This document shows positions 6,825-12,636 of a DNA stretch of 20,647 nucleotides, piece by piece (the stretch's first letter is position 1; each line of letters begins with the position of its first letter). The notes beneath the pieces were generated by a model that was not told the origin of the DNA, searched no databases, and saw only the letters and a list, made by a program, of their open reading frames with translations. This stretch comes from a virus. Both the position numbers and the translations under genes were made by a program. The DNA lies in the IMG/VR virus record IMGVR_UViG_3300044729_001513, positions 1-20,647 of that record; one strand, 5' to 3'.

Positions 6825-7259
6825 TTAGCTTTGGTCTGCTTTATATGCATCTAGTGTTTTCTTGAACTTTCCCGCATGTGAGCGTTCTGCTTTTGCAAGT
6901 GTTTCAAACCAGTCTGCAATTTCATCAAAGCCTTCTTCACGGGCTGTCTTAGCCATACCTGGATACATATCGGTATATTCGTGTGTTTCACCTTCGATAG
7001 CAGATTCAAGAGCCTCTGCAATACTGTTAACCTGCATTCCTGTTGCAGGATCGCCAGCGGAACCATTTAACAGATACTCCATATGACCGTGTGCATGTCC
7101 GGTTTCACCTTCTGCTGTGTGACGGAATACCGCAGCAACTTCTGGTGAGCCTTCAATATCGGCCATGTTTGCAAAATAAAGATAACGACGATTTGCTTGT
7201 GATTCACCTGCAAATGCTTCTTTCAAATTCAATTCAGTTTTAGTTCCTTTGACGTTCAT
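6825..7259 (-). CDS. Rubrerythrin (ferritin-like diiron protein, no rubredoxin domain)
   Basis: 144 residues forming one four-helix ferritin-like domain. Candidate diiron ligands are visible: Glu19 ([10 protein letters not shown]), Glu52 with His55 ([10 protein letters not shown]), Glu91/Glu94 (EGETHEY) and Glu125 with His128 ([10 protein letters not shown]). Rubrerythrins reduce peroxide with a diiron centre. The C-terminal Cys4 rubredoxin domain of classical members is absent, so an external electron donor would be needed. SD AGGAG precedes the ATG. The gene starts 15 bp after pqqA, and no terminator separates them, so both are likely on one transcript from the promoter at 7.4 kb. As a phage gene it is an auxiliary gene for oxidative stress, by inference. 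Confidence 0.88.
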   Translation of the reverse strand: MNVKGTKTELNLKEAFAGESQANRRYLYFANMADIEGSPEVAAVFRHTAEGETGHAHGHMEYLLNGSAGDPATGMQVNSIAEALESAIEGETHEYTDMYPGMAKTAREEGFDEIADWFETLAKAERSHAGKFKKTLDAYKADQS

Positions 7260-7274
7260 TGTTTCTCCTAATTA

Positions 7275-7349
7275 TTAACGATTAGCGATATAAAGAGTGA
7301 TTTCAAACCCAAAACGCATATCAGTTGCTTGTGGTGTCATCCAAGTCAT
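7275..7349 (-). CDS. pqqA: PqqA-like coenzyme PQQ precursor peptide
   Basis: 24 codons, ATG 7347-7349 to TAA 7275-7277, with SD AAGGAG 6 nt upstream. The peptide begins MTWMTP, has DMRFGF and ends EITLYIANR. PqqA peptides typically read M(x)W..P...D.R.GFEVT.Y.(A/S)NR, and the obligatory Glu and Tyr that become PQQ are spaced Glu-x3-Tyr; here Glu16-x3-Tyr20. Length (PqqA is about 22-29 residues) and the NR end also fit. In bacteria PqqE (with chaperone PqqD) crosslinks this Glu and Tyr, and PqqF/G, PqqB and PqqC finish the cofactor. None of these is in the window, so host enzymes would be needed. The gene has its own strong promoter and is followed by rubrerythrin. Confidence 0.85.
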   Translation of the reverse strand: MTWMTPQATDMRFGFEITLYIANR

Positions 7350-7361
7350 AGTAGTCTCCTT

Positions 7362-7386
7362 AAAAAATTACAGCAACGTGCTGTAA
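7362..7386 (-). promoter_or_regulatory. Palindrome plus U6 in the pqqA leader
   Basis: TTACAGCA (7368-7375) and TGCTGTAA (7379-7386) are perfect inverted arms with a 3-nt loop. On the - strand they are followed by six T (7367-7362) and then the pqqA SD. With the -10 at 7397-7392 the transcript would begin at about 7385, so this is a 5'-terminal stem-loop. It could stabilise the mRNA, act as attenuator, stop read-through from the upstream oxygenase/tmRNA unit, or be a DNA operator. Confidence 0.65.
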
Positions 7387-7391
7387 CTTGA

Positions 7392-7421
7392 AGTATATAT
7401 TGACTGGATGTATTTTGTCAA
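7392..7421 (-). promoter_or_regulatory. Sigma70-type promoter for pqqA and rubrerythrin
   Basis: On the - strand the -35 is a perfect TTGACA (7421-7416). With 18 bp spacing the -10 is TATACT (7397-7392); TATATA with 16 bp spacing is an alternative. It lies in the 119-bp gap between the oxygenase stop and pqqA. The same gap also has a palindrome ACCAAT-4-ATTGGT (7462-7477) spanning the oxygenase stop codon. Confidence 0.75.
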
Positions 7422-7468
7422 GTAGAGAAAATCATGATAATTGTCTACTGATAAAATGAATACCAATA

Positions 7469-8152
7469 TTAATTGGTTTTATACAGTTCTCTCACCATAT
7501 CACAGTCATTGAAATCTAGTGAAAGTAAAATTCTTGGATATGGAACACCAGGCTCAGTATCATAGACTCGGTGTGGAATATTATATTTAAACAATAGAGG
7601 GCGATCAAATACAAAAGAGGTAATTTCAGATTCTACATCACACATTCTATAGATACCAGTTTCATTCTTCGAAACAACATCTTGGCTTGGTGGTTTGTAT
7701 GGGGTTTCTCCAGTAGTCAAAAGATTAACAGCATCAGGTTTCATCTTGTACATTGTTGTAGTTGTACCAGGTAAACACTGATATATTGGCCAATTAATTC
7801 TATAATCTATTTCACTTATCGATGCATCAGAATGAAGTCCTAGACGAAAACCAGAACCATCTCCTGCTGTTATAACGAGTACTGAGCATGAAATTACTTC
7901 AACACCTAACTTATCTAATGCTGCTTTTAGATCAGGACATCTTTCAAAAACTTCTTCATAATTCAAATAATTCCAAAGTAAACCATGTTCTAACACATCA
8001 TACTTTCTTTGACCTGGTCGTGTCGGATGAAAAGTGAAAAGAACATCATTATTAGGAAGAATATTTAAGTACAATTCATTGAGCATCAAATGCTCAAGTT
8101 GTTTTGTAATGTCAAGATGATTTTCTATATCTAAAAATTTATATGGTACCAT
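7469..8152 (-). CDS. Putative 2OG-Fe(II) dioxygenase
   Basis: 227 residues from ATG 8150-8152 (MVPYKFLDIENH). A longer frame to 8227 exists but would run through the tmRNA tag region, so I reject it. The iron-binding triad is visible: GLHSDA (His107, Asp109) and IPHRVYD (His194), with Arg207 in YPRILLSLDF positioned for 2-oxoglutarate. The INWPIYQC segment is common in marine-phage members of this fold. The substrate is unknown; family members hydroxylate proteins, nucleobases or small molecules. The SD is weak, so it may be translated at a low level or from RNA processed at the tmRNA. It is one of four oxygenase-like genes here and lies between tmRNA and pqqA. Confidence 0.7.
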   Translation of the reverse strand: MVPYKFLDIENHLDITKQLEHLMLNELYLNILPNNDVLFTFHPTRPGQRKYDVLEHGLLWNYLNYEEVFERCPDLKAALDKLGVEVISCSVLVITAGDGSGFRLGLHSDASISEIDYRINWPIYQCLPGTTTTMYKMKPDAVNLLTTGETPYKPPSQDVVSKNETGIYRMCDVESEITSFVFDRPLLFKYNIPHRVYDTEPGVPYPRILLSLDFNDCDMVRELYKTN

Positions 8153-8223
8153 AATAATTTGTGATGTTAATAGTAAGCCAGTTGATTGAGTAATAAGGAC
8201 AACTGGTAAAACCTCATCTAGCC

Positions 8224-8256
8224 TCAAGCGGCTAGAGCGTAACTTTCATCGTTTGC
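8224..8256 (-). other. tmRNA tag reading frame (ANDESYALAA)
   Basis: Resume codon GCA at 8256-8254, then codons for N D E S Y A L A A and TGA at 8226-8224. The tag closely resembles gamma/betaproteobacterial tags (E. coli ANDENYALAA). The ALAA end is the ClpXP/ClpAP recognition signal. It is preceded by AGTAACT, the kind of upstream context that sets the resume codon. Confidence 0.9.
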
Positions 8257-8341
8257 AGTTACTAGTTTTGCTTGATTTACGGTCATCGCCTACCGTGTTG
8301 CCGTCTCCGTTAGCTCACCCTGTCGAAACCATGTCTGGCCC

Positions 8342-8428
8342 ATCAGAAGTGTCCTGCTGTTCACAGGTCGGGAATTCCAATCCTCAGAGTCTTGTTAAAC
8401 TCTTACATATCACCCTAAACAACACTTC
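8342..8428 (-). other. Intervening segment between the two tmRNA pieces
   Basis: 87 nt lie between the CCA end and the 5' G of the coding piece. ACACTTCTG (8422-8430) and CAGAAGTGT (8344-8352) are perfect 9-bp inverted repeats that flank it and overlap the CCA, extending the acceptor stem into a long clamp. This would hold the precursor together for RNase P cleavage at 8341 and 3' trimming at 8429. No gene is seen in it. Confidence 0.75.
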
Positions 8429-8498
8429 TGGTGGACCAGGTGGGAGTCGAACCCACGTCCAGAATGCCTTCACTTTGAAGGATATACAACAATTTTAG

Positions 8499-8621
8499 TT
8501 ACTTGAATGGCCAATTATTTATGATGATGACTATCGTAAACATCAACCAAGCAACTCTTAGTACATTATCAAATGCTCTTTCGAATTTATCCAGTAATGT
8601 TTTTTTATGCGTATCTGACAT
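8499..8621 (-). CDS. Small tail-anchored membrane protein, unknown function
   Basis: 40 residues. The first 20 are charged (MSDTHKKTLLDKFERAFDNV) and are followed by one hydrophobic helix (WLMFTIVIIIN) and a short WPFK tail. ATG 8619-8621 has an SD (GGAG) 5 nt upstream and overlaps the end of the upstream small gene by 17 nt in another frame. It ends 7 nt before the acceptor piece of the tmRNA. No family recognised. A holin-like or inhibitor role is possible but unsupported. Confidence 0.6.
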   Translation of the reverse strand: MSDTHKKTLLDKFERAFDNVLRVAWLMFTIVIIINNWPFK

Positions 8622-8694
8622 TGATGCTCCTATCTACTACACCAAAGACAGCAGCGTTACCAAACAATATGACAGCAAAGAGCAGAATGCCCAT
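8605..8694 (-). CDS. Tiny hydrophobic peptide, unknown function
   Basis: 29 residues: MGILLFAVILFGNAAVFGVV is a membrane helix and the rest is a polar tail (DRSINVRYA). A strong SD AAGGAG lies 7 nt before ATG 8692-8694, and a consensus-like promoter is right upstream, which argues that this is a real gene despite its size. No family recognised. Confidence 0.6.
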   Translation of the reverse strand: MGILLFAVILFGNAAVFGVVDRSINVRYA

Positions 8695-8708
8695 GTTTAT
8701 CTCCTTAG

Positions 8709-8737
8709 ATTGTAACACGTTAATTTGTAATTGTCAA
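8709..8737 (-). promoter_or_regulatory. Sigma70-type promoter for the small membrane ORFs and tmRNA
   Basis: On the - strand TTGACA (8737-8732), 17 bp spacer, TACAAT (8714-8709). The -35 overlaps the stop codon of the exonuclease gene. The unit downstream is two small ORFs, then the tmRNA. Confidence 0.75.
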
Positions 8738-9396
8738 GATTTATTTTGGTTATAATACTTGATAACGTCAACCAAACCATTCAAATGATCGGATGTTTTC
8801 TCTTGAAAAATGATAGGTGAAGAATCTTTGACTGCAATGATAATCACAAGATTATCTATAGGAGTACCAATCAGTTCTTCATACATTAAAGCATATGCTG
8901 TAGTTTGCCAAAAATAGTCTAGTACGTCATCTCTTTTCTTTGGTCTTGCAGAGGTCTTAAAATCAATTACAGAGAGTTTACCATCATACTCTGCAATACA
9001 ATCTACTCTACCAGCCATACCTACTGCTTTAGACCACAACGCTTGCTCTTGATAATGAATGTTGTTTATCTTGTTCAGATAGGGTTTTATTGAGAGAAAA
9101 AACTCAACAGCATCAGGCATCACACCTTTCATGTAATCCTGTTTATTATTTAGATAGTTCTCACAGATAGTATGTACATTAGTGCCACGGGAAGTAGCTT
9201 GTTTGGAGATACGATTGGCTTCTTCTTCACCAACTCTGGCTCTCCATTCCATAATAGCTTTTTTCTTTTTGGCACCAACAACAGTAGTTACTGATGGTAG
9301 CTTAGTACCATCAGGCAACTTATAGTATCTTTTACCGTCAGGAAAAGTTTCTGATTGTAGGTCTTGTAGTTCTTTAGGTGGGCAATAGTTAAACAT
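8734..9396 (-). CDS. PD-(D/E)XK exonuclease (RecB/MGME1-like)
   Basis: 220 residues. The nuclease core reads: SRGTNVHTICENYL (the RGT..H motif, about residues 69-82), QALWSKAVGMAGRVDCIAEYDGKL in pieces with the active-site Asp of GRVD, VIDFKTS (the D-x-K part of the motif), and a QTTAYALMYEE helix with conserved Gln/Tyr. This matches the small RecB-like exonucleases of marine T4-like phages, which resemble mitochondrial MGME1 and process ssDNA ends or flaps. It likely acts in phage DNA replication or host DNA degradation. The ATG overlaps the preceding stop (TAATG). Confidence 0.82.
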   Translation of the reverse strand: MFNYCPPKELQDLQSETFPDGKRYYKLPDGTKLPSVTTVVGAKKKKAIMEWRARVGEEEANRISKQATSRGTNVHTICENYLNNKQDYMKGVMPDAVEFFLSIKPYLNKINNIHYQEQALWSKAVGMAGRVDCIAEYDGKLSVIDFKTSARPKKRDDVLDYFWQTTAYALMYEELIGTPIDNLVIIIAVKDSSPIIFQEKTSDHLNGLVDVIKYYNQNKS

Positions 9397-10010
9397 TATT
9401 TAAATCCAGGACCACCAACCCACAACACTAACGAACGGCGAATGCCTCTAGTGACTGGTGTAACACGATGTAATGTCCATGATGGGAAGAACCATGCACG
9501 ACCTCTTTTCTGTTCTACGGTTCTAATGTCATCAGAACCATATTTGACTTGTAATTCTCCGCCTTCAAATTCTGAAGTATCACTGAGCATAAGACACATT
9601 GATAATTTTCGAAAAGGTGTATCGCTACCAGCTAGACTTGTATCTGTGTGCCAATCATAATGTCCTTGATCATATTGTGTATATGAACCAAGTTGTGCTA
9701 GTTCATAACAACCAGTCAAATCAAACTGAAAAAACTGGCGATTGGCTGACCAAATCGCATTCGTCATCTTTTCCCAGATGTGATGATTGTTTTTATCAAC
9801 ACCCATCCAACCAATGTTTGTTCTTCGTTTTTCTTGATTGACTTGACCTTCTCCGCCATATCCTACTTGTGCAGCCTTTTGATCATGCCATTCGGGACGA
9901 GAGAGGATATAATTGATATCATCATCAGAGAGAAAACCTTCCCAATAACAAACATCATCTTTTCCTGGTGCATTGAAGGGCGCAATAGGATATACCAAAT
10001 TATGTAACAT
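9396..10010 (-). CDS. 2OG-Fe(II) oxygenase, prolyl-hydroxylase-like
   Basis: 204 residues from ATG 10008-10010; a TTG further upstream (10037) would overlap the previous gene and is less likely. His121-x-Asp123 in YDWHTDT, distal His181 in LHRVTPV and an Arg at 191/192 (GIRRSLVLWV) complete the Fe/2OG site. FEGGELQV and RGRAWFFPSWTLH are typical of the PiuC/PKHD-type group. The reaction would be hydroxylation of an unknown substrate. It follows the previous oxygenase by 7 nt, suggesting the two work in one transcript. Common in marine T4-like phages, where the role is not established as far as I know. Confidence 0.85.
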   Translation of the reverse strand: MLHNLVYPIAPFNAPGKDDVCYWEGFLSDDDINYILSRPEWHDQKAAQVGYGGEGQVNQEKRRTNIGWMGVDKNNHHIWEKMTNAIWSANRQFFQFDLTGCYELAQLGSYTQYDQGHYDWHTDTSLAGSDTPFRKLSMCLMLSDTSEFEGGELQVKYGSDDIRTVEQKRGRAWFFPSWTLHRVTPVTRGIRRSLVLWVGGPGFK

Positions 10011-10017
10011 TTTTATC

Positions 10018-10611
10018 TCACTTTCTATACATATCAATCATACGATTTCTTACAAATGGGTGTTGTCCATCCCATCTTTTATCTCCAGCAAACTCTGGAT
10101 ATGGTCCATTTGCACGAACAAAGTGACAGAATACTTGTCCAGAATAGTAATCATTAGGTCCATCACATGGTTTTCTCCAGTGTAATAGATCACATCCTTT
10201 GTATACAACACCATCACCTTCTGCTAAATCATAACGATGACCTGCCATGTATATAGGCCATGAATAATGATGGGAACGACCTAGCTGTATTGTAACAGAT
10301 ATCTCACATGAAGGTCTATCAGAATGTATCTTTAACTCATCACCATTGCCATATAAACGAGAATATGAATAGGTAGGAATGAGTTCTTCTTCTAGTGCAT
10401 TTTCAAGCTTTGGCCATACCATTTCTAGGATGGTTTCAGTTGCCATCTCACCATGTCCTGCTGCTTTTGAATTTGGTATTTGTGGATCGCCACCTACTCC
10501 CATTGCACCTTTGACGGCAAGTAGGTGGGTTACGAATTTAGATACTTCAAGGGGTACTAGATTTTGAAAATATAATACACCTTTACTGTTGAAATACTCA
10601 CGGGCACTCAT
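10018..10611 (-). CDS. 2OG-Fe(II) oxygenase-like protein
   Basis: 197 residues. ELKIHSDRPSCEISVTIQLG gives His96-x-Asp98; DLLHWRKPCDGPNDYYSGQVFCHF gives distal His144, and the usual Arg seems replaced or displaced. YSYSRLYGNGDELKIHSD is a motif frequent in phage oxygenases of this fold. SD GAAAGGTGA precedes ATG 10609-10611. The 43-bp gap to the upstream gene is very AT-rich with no clear terminator. Substrate unknown; it is encoded directly before another oxygenase. Confidence 0.75.
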   Translation of the reverse strand: MSAREYFNSKGVLYFQNLVPLEVSKFVTHLLAVKGAMGVGGDPQIPNSKAAGHGEMATETILEMVWPKLENALEEELIPTYSYSRLYGNGDELKIHSDRPSCEISVTIQLGRSHHYSWPIYMAGHRYDLAEGDGVVYKGCDLLHWRKPCDGPNDYYSGQVFCHFVRANGPYPEFAGDKRWDGQHPFVRNRMIDMYRK

Positions 10612-10654
10612 ATTATTTCACCTTTCAATAAAAATAAAAAATAATTATGGTTGA

Positions 10655-11392
10655 TTAGTATTCTACGATAACGATGCCTGCGCCACCAGCTGGTCTAGTA
10701 GCCCCTGGTCCTCCAGCACCTTGACCACCACCACCACCACCATATACTCGGCCTGAGTTGGTATGAATACCTCCTCCACCAAGGAGGGAAGAACCACCTG
10801 ATCCTCCGGGTACATTTGTACTTGAACTTTGACCTGCACCTCCACCAATTATAAATCCACAGGTCGTAGCACCAGGAACACTGCCTATACCTCCTATGCC
10901 GCCGCAGGTGGGGCTGCCAATAGCACCTCCAGTCGCACTTGCAAAAGAACCAAATGATGACGTTCCTCCTGTACCTGATTGTGGTGATGAAGTTGGCCCT
11001 CCAGCACCAACAGTAACAGGATATGGTGTTGCAGCAGAAACAGGAGTAACTCTAATTGCTGCTCCTCCACCGCCACCACCGGCACCTCCGCTAGAGACTG
11101 GTACGGGGCCACACGGCGTCGGAACTGATCCACCTACCGCCTGACCACCAGAAGCACCTCCACCTACTACAGTAACCTTGATCTTAGTGGTCGTTGGTGG
11201 TGTTGTAAATGTTCCCGGTGAAGTAAACACCTGCATATTAAAAAATCCACCAGCAGGAATCACTCCAGGAGCAATCTGTGGTGCCGTAATAGTTCCAGTG
11301 ATATTAGCAGCAGCAACAGCTCCAGTAAACCCAAATTGCTGTGTGCTTCCGTCGTTGAAGATTAGAGTTGTTCCATTTGAAGAAACTGCCAT
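10655..11392 (-). CDS. Gly-rich tail fibre / adhesin-like protein
   Basis: 245 residues. The N-terminus (MAVSSNGTTLIFNDGSTQQFGF) and the segment VFTSPGTFTTPPTTTKIKVTVVGGG are typical of phage tail-fibre proteins with a glycine-rich tip. Residues about 75-240 are dominated by Gly runs (GGAGGGGGGAA, GGGGGGQGAGG). Such Gly-rich segments can pack as polyglycine-II helices in T4-like receptor-binding adhesins. It ends AGGAGIVIVEY. SD AAAGGA precedes ATG 11390-11392. It lies away from the other virion genes, on the opposite strand. Role in host recognition is inferred. Confidence 0.65.
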   Translation of the reverse strand: MAVSSNGTTLIFNDGSTQQFGFTGAVAAANITGTITAPQIAPGVIPAGGFFNMQVFTSPGTFTTPPTTTKIKVTVVGGGASGGQAVGGSVPTPCGPVPVSSGGAGGGGGGAAIRVTPVSAATPYPVTVGAGGPTSSPQSGTGGTSSFGSFASATGGAIGSPTCGGIGGIGSVPGATTCGFIIGGGAGQSSSTNVPGGSGGSSLLGGGGIHTNSGRVYGGGGGGQGAGGPGATRPAGGAGIVIVEY

Positions 11393-11402
11393 TTTGTGTC
11401 CT

Positions 11403-12101
11403 TTATAGTCCTAATTTTTCCTTTTGAGTGAGATATTCCCTGACGAATCCGCTTCGGACAATATCTTCCAACCCAAATTTAATATGGTGTACATCTTTGA
11501 TGTTATTTAGTATAGTTACAGCATCAGTCAAACCAGACTTCTCTTTCTTGTTGTTCAGATCGTTCTGGTTGTAATCTCCACATAACATAAATCTACAGTT
11601 TTCACCAATACGAGTTAAGACAGTATCAATCTCATGAAAAGTCGCTGATTGAAACTCATCAAATACAATAATACAGTCACTAAATGTCAATCCACGCAGA
11701 AAGCTAGTGGTCTGAAACTCAATAATTTCTTTATGTAACAAGAAATGCCATGCATCTCCACGACCTATCAGTTCATTGACAATATTCTGATACGGCTCTT
11801 GATATATCTTTGCTTTTTCTTCCAGTGTGCCTGGTACAAATCCTAAGTCTCTTGATGGTACCGCTGAACGAATAATGACTATTTTTTTATAGTGTGATCC
11901 ATCTTCTAACAAATCTCTTAATCCAAGATACATTGCAAGAAAAGACTTACCTGATCCTGCTGATCCCGATAAAACTAAATGATTACCTGCTTCATATGCT
12001 GCAAATGTTTTCTCCTGATTCTCTGTTAATGGTCTAACTCTTTTAAGTGAAAAGTGTTGTGCTTTGGCTTCTGCTGAGGCTGTTCTTTTTCTTGGTGCCA
12101 A
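11403..12101 (-). CDS. phoH: PhoH-family ATPase
   Basis: 232 residues. Walker A is GSAGSGKS (46-53), Walker B is CIIVFDEFQ, and IRSAVPSRDLGFVPGTLEEK (in pieces) is the PhoH signature between them. PhoH proteins are cytoplasmic ATPases, widespread in marine phages; their function in infection is not settled. I chose TTG 12099-12101 as start because SD AAAGGAG lies 6 nt upstream; an ATG at 12119 would place this SD inside the coding sequence and overlap the upstream stop. Confidence 0.88.
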   Translation of the reverse strand: MAPRKRTASAEAKAQHFSLKRVRPLTENQEKTFAAYEAGNHLVLSGSAGSGKSFLAMYLGLRDLLEDGSHYKKIVIIRSAVPSRDLGFVPGTLEEKAKIYQEPYQNIVNELIGRGDAWHFLLHKEIIEFQTTSFLRGLTFSDCIIVFDEFQSATFHEIDTVLTRIGENCRFMLCGDYNQNDLNNKKEKSGLTDAVTILNNIKDVHHIKFGLEDIVRSGFVREYLTQKEKLGL

Positions 12102-12112
12102 TTTTTTCTCCT

Positions 12113-12388
12113 TTACCATTCACGAGGCATTTTAGTTTTATGTCCTGCTTTTACAGTGTTGTGGGGAACTCTCTCTTTGATGCGACCTATAATCTCTCTT
12201 TCAAATCGTGCATCAGGTTGACCAATACCTGGTACTGACATACGCATACCATCACCTAGTATAGGTGTGTCTGCAATATATCTTTCTAGGTGGGGATTGT
12301 TTGCTTTGAAGTTATCATACTCAGATATTTTCATCATATGTTCTTCAAGTTCATTGGTTTCTTTGTTCAAGAATTCGTAAGTTGGCAT
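12113..12388 (-). CDS. Conserved small phage protein with FmdB-like N-terminus
   Basis: 91 residues beginning MPTYEFLNKETNE, the start seen in FmdB-like regulators and in many marine phage ORFs, but without the Cys pairs of a zinc ribbon. The middle ISEYDNFKANNPHLERYI and the C-terminal basic part (KAGHKTKMPREW) match my memory of a phage-specific version. No function known. Its start overlaps the upstream gene by 22 nt in another frame, and its stop TAA abuts the PhoH SD. Confidence 0.65.
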   Translation of the reverse strand: MPTYEFLNKETNELEEHMMKISEYDNFKANNPHLERYIADTPILGDGMRMSVPGIGQPDARFEREIIGRIKERVPHNTVKAGHKTKMPREW

Positions 12389-12636
12389 ATTGTCATATCA
12401 GCGGGTTTATCATTAATGATTGCAGTAGAGGTCACTCTATCTATTTCGAGATGTCCATGACAAACAATGTTCCAGTGTTGACCATCTTCTTCAGTCTCAC
12501 CTTTACAAGGCACATTGATTGTCACATTTTTGAAAAGATATTCTCTATCGTTTTCAAACACTCTCCAAACATGGTCAGCAGTACCTCTGCCTGGATTTCC
12601 TCTTGTGTGATTGAATCGTATCTTATATTTATTCAT
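12367..12636 (-). CDS. Conserved phage protein of unknown function
   Basis: 89 residues, beta-rich by appearance. GRGTADHVWRVFENDREYLFKNVTIN (in pieces) and NIVCHGHLEIDR are its distinctive segments; there are two Cys and several His but no recognised metal motif. Similar small ORFs accompany PhoH in marine T4-like phages, from memory. ATG overlaps the oxygenase stop (ATGA). Confidence 0.6.
   Translation of the reverse strand: MNKYKIRFNHTRGNPGRGTADHVWRVFENDREYLFKNVTINVPCKGETEEDGQHWNIVCHGHLEIDRVTSTAIINDKPADMTICQLTNS

Larger units (their letters stand above)
8178..8492 (-). ncRNA. ssrA: Circularly permuted (two-piece) tmRNA
   Basis: On the - strand the acceptor piece comes first: a CCTTC/GAAGG hairpin, TTCTGGAC, the T arm GTGGG-TTCGACT-CCCAC (8456-8440), CTGGTCC and ACCA ending at 8429. 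After 87 nt comes the coding piece, starting GGGCCAG at 8341, then TGGTTTCGACAGG (the D-loop-like 5' segment) and a tag frame ANDESYALAA-stop (8256-8224). GGGCCAG and CTGGTCC pair over seven positions with G3-U70, the alanine identity element. The tag stop sits in a CTAGCC/GGCTAG hairpin like helix 5. This 3'-half-before-5'-half order defines permuted tmRNA genes, known in alphaproteobacteria, some cyanobacteria and some betaproteobacteria. It rescues stalled ribosomes with SmpB. The 5' end of the acceptor piece and the 3' end near a CCAGTTG/CAACTGG hairpin (8178-8206) are approximate. Confidence 0.9.

Noticed and set aside
7462-7477. ACCAAT/ATTGGT palindrome as a terminator of the oxygenase gene
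   Set aside because: The stem is only six AT-rich pairs and no U run follows, so termination is not supported; it is noted only as a palindrome.
8153-8227. 25-codon N-terminal extension of the oxygenase gene
   Set aside because: It would run through the tmRNA region after the tag frame and lacks an SD; MVPYKF at 8152 is a natural start for the family.
8429-8468. A tRNA gene ending in CCA
   Set aside because: Only a T arm and acceptor 3' strand are present; there are no D and anticodon arms next to it. The partner 5' strand lies downstream with a tag frame, so it is the acceptor piece of tmRNA.
10612-10654. Very AT-rich gap as a promoter or terminator
   Set aside because: No -35/-10 pair with proper spacing and no GC hairpin; it only supplies an SD for the oxygenase gene.
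10896-11144. Pro-rich frame on the + strand
   Set aside because: Complement of the Gly-rich adhesin coding region; Gly codons read as Pro on the other strand.
11504-11516. Another CTAAATA late-promoter-like motif
   Set aside because: It lies in the middle of the PhoH coding region, far from any gene start, and lacks the CTA end; probably chance.
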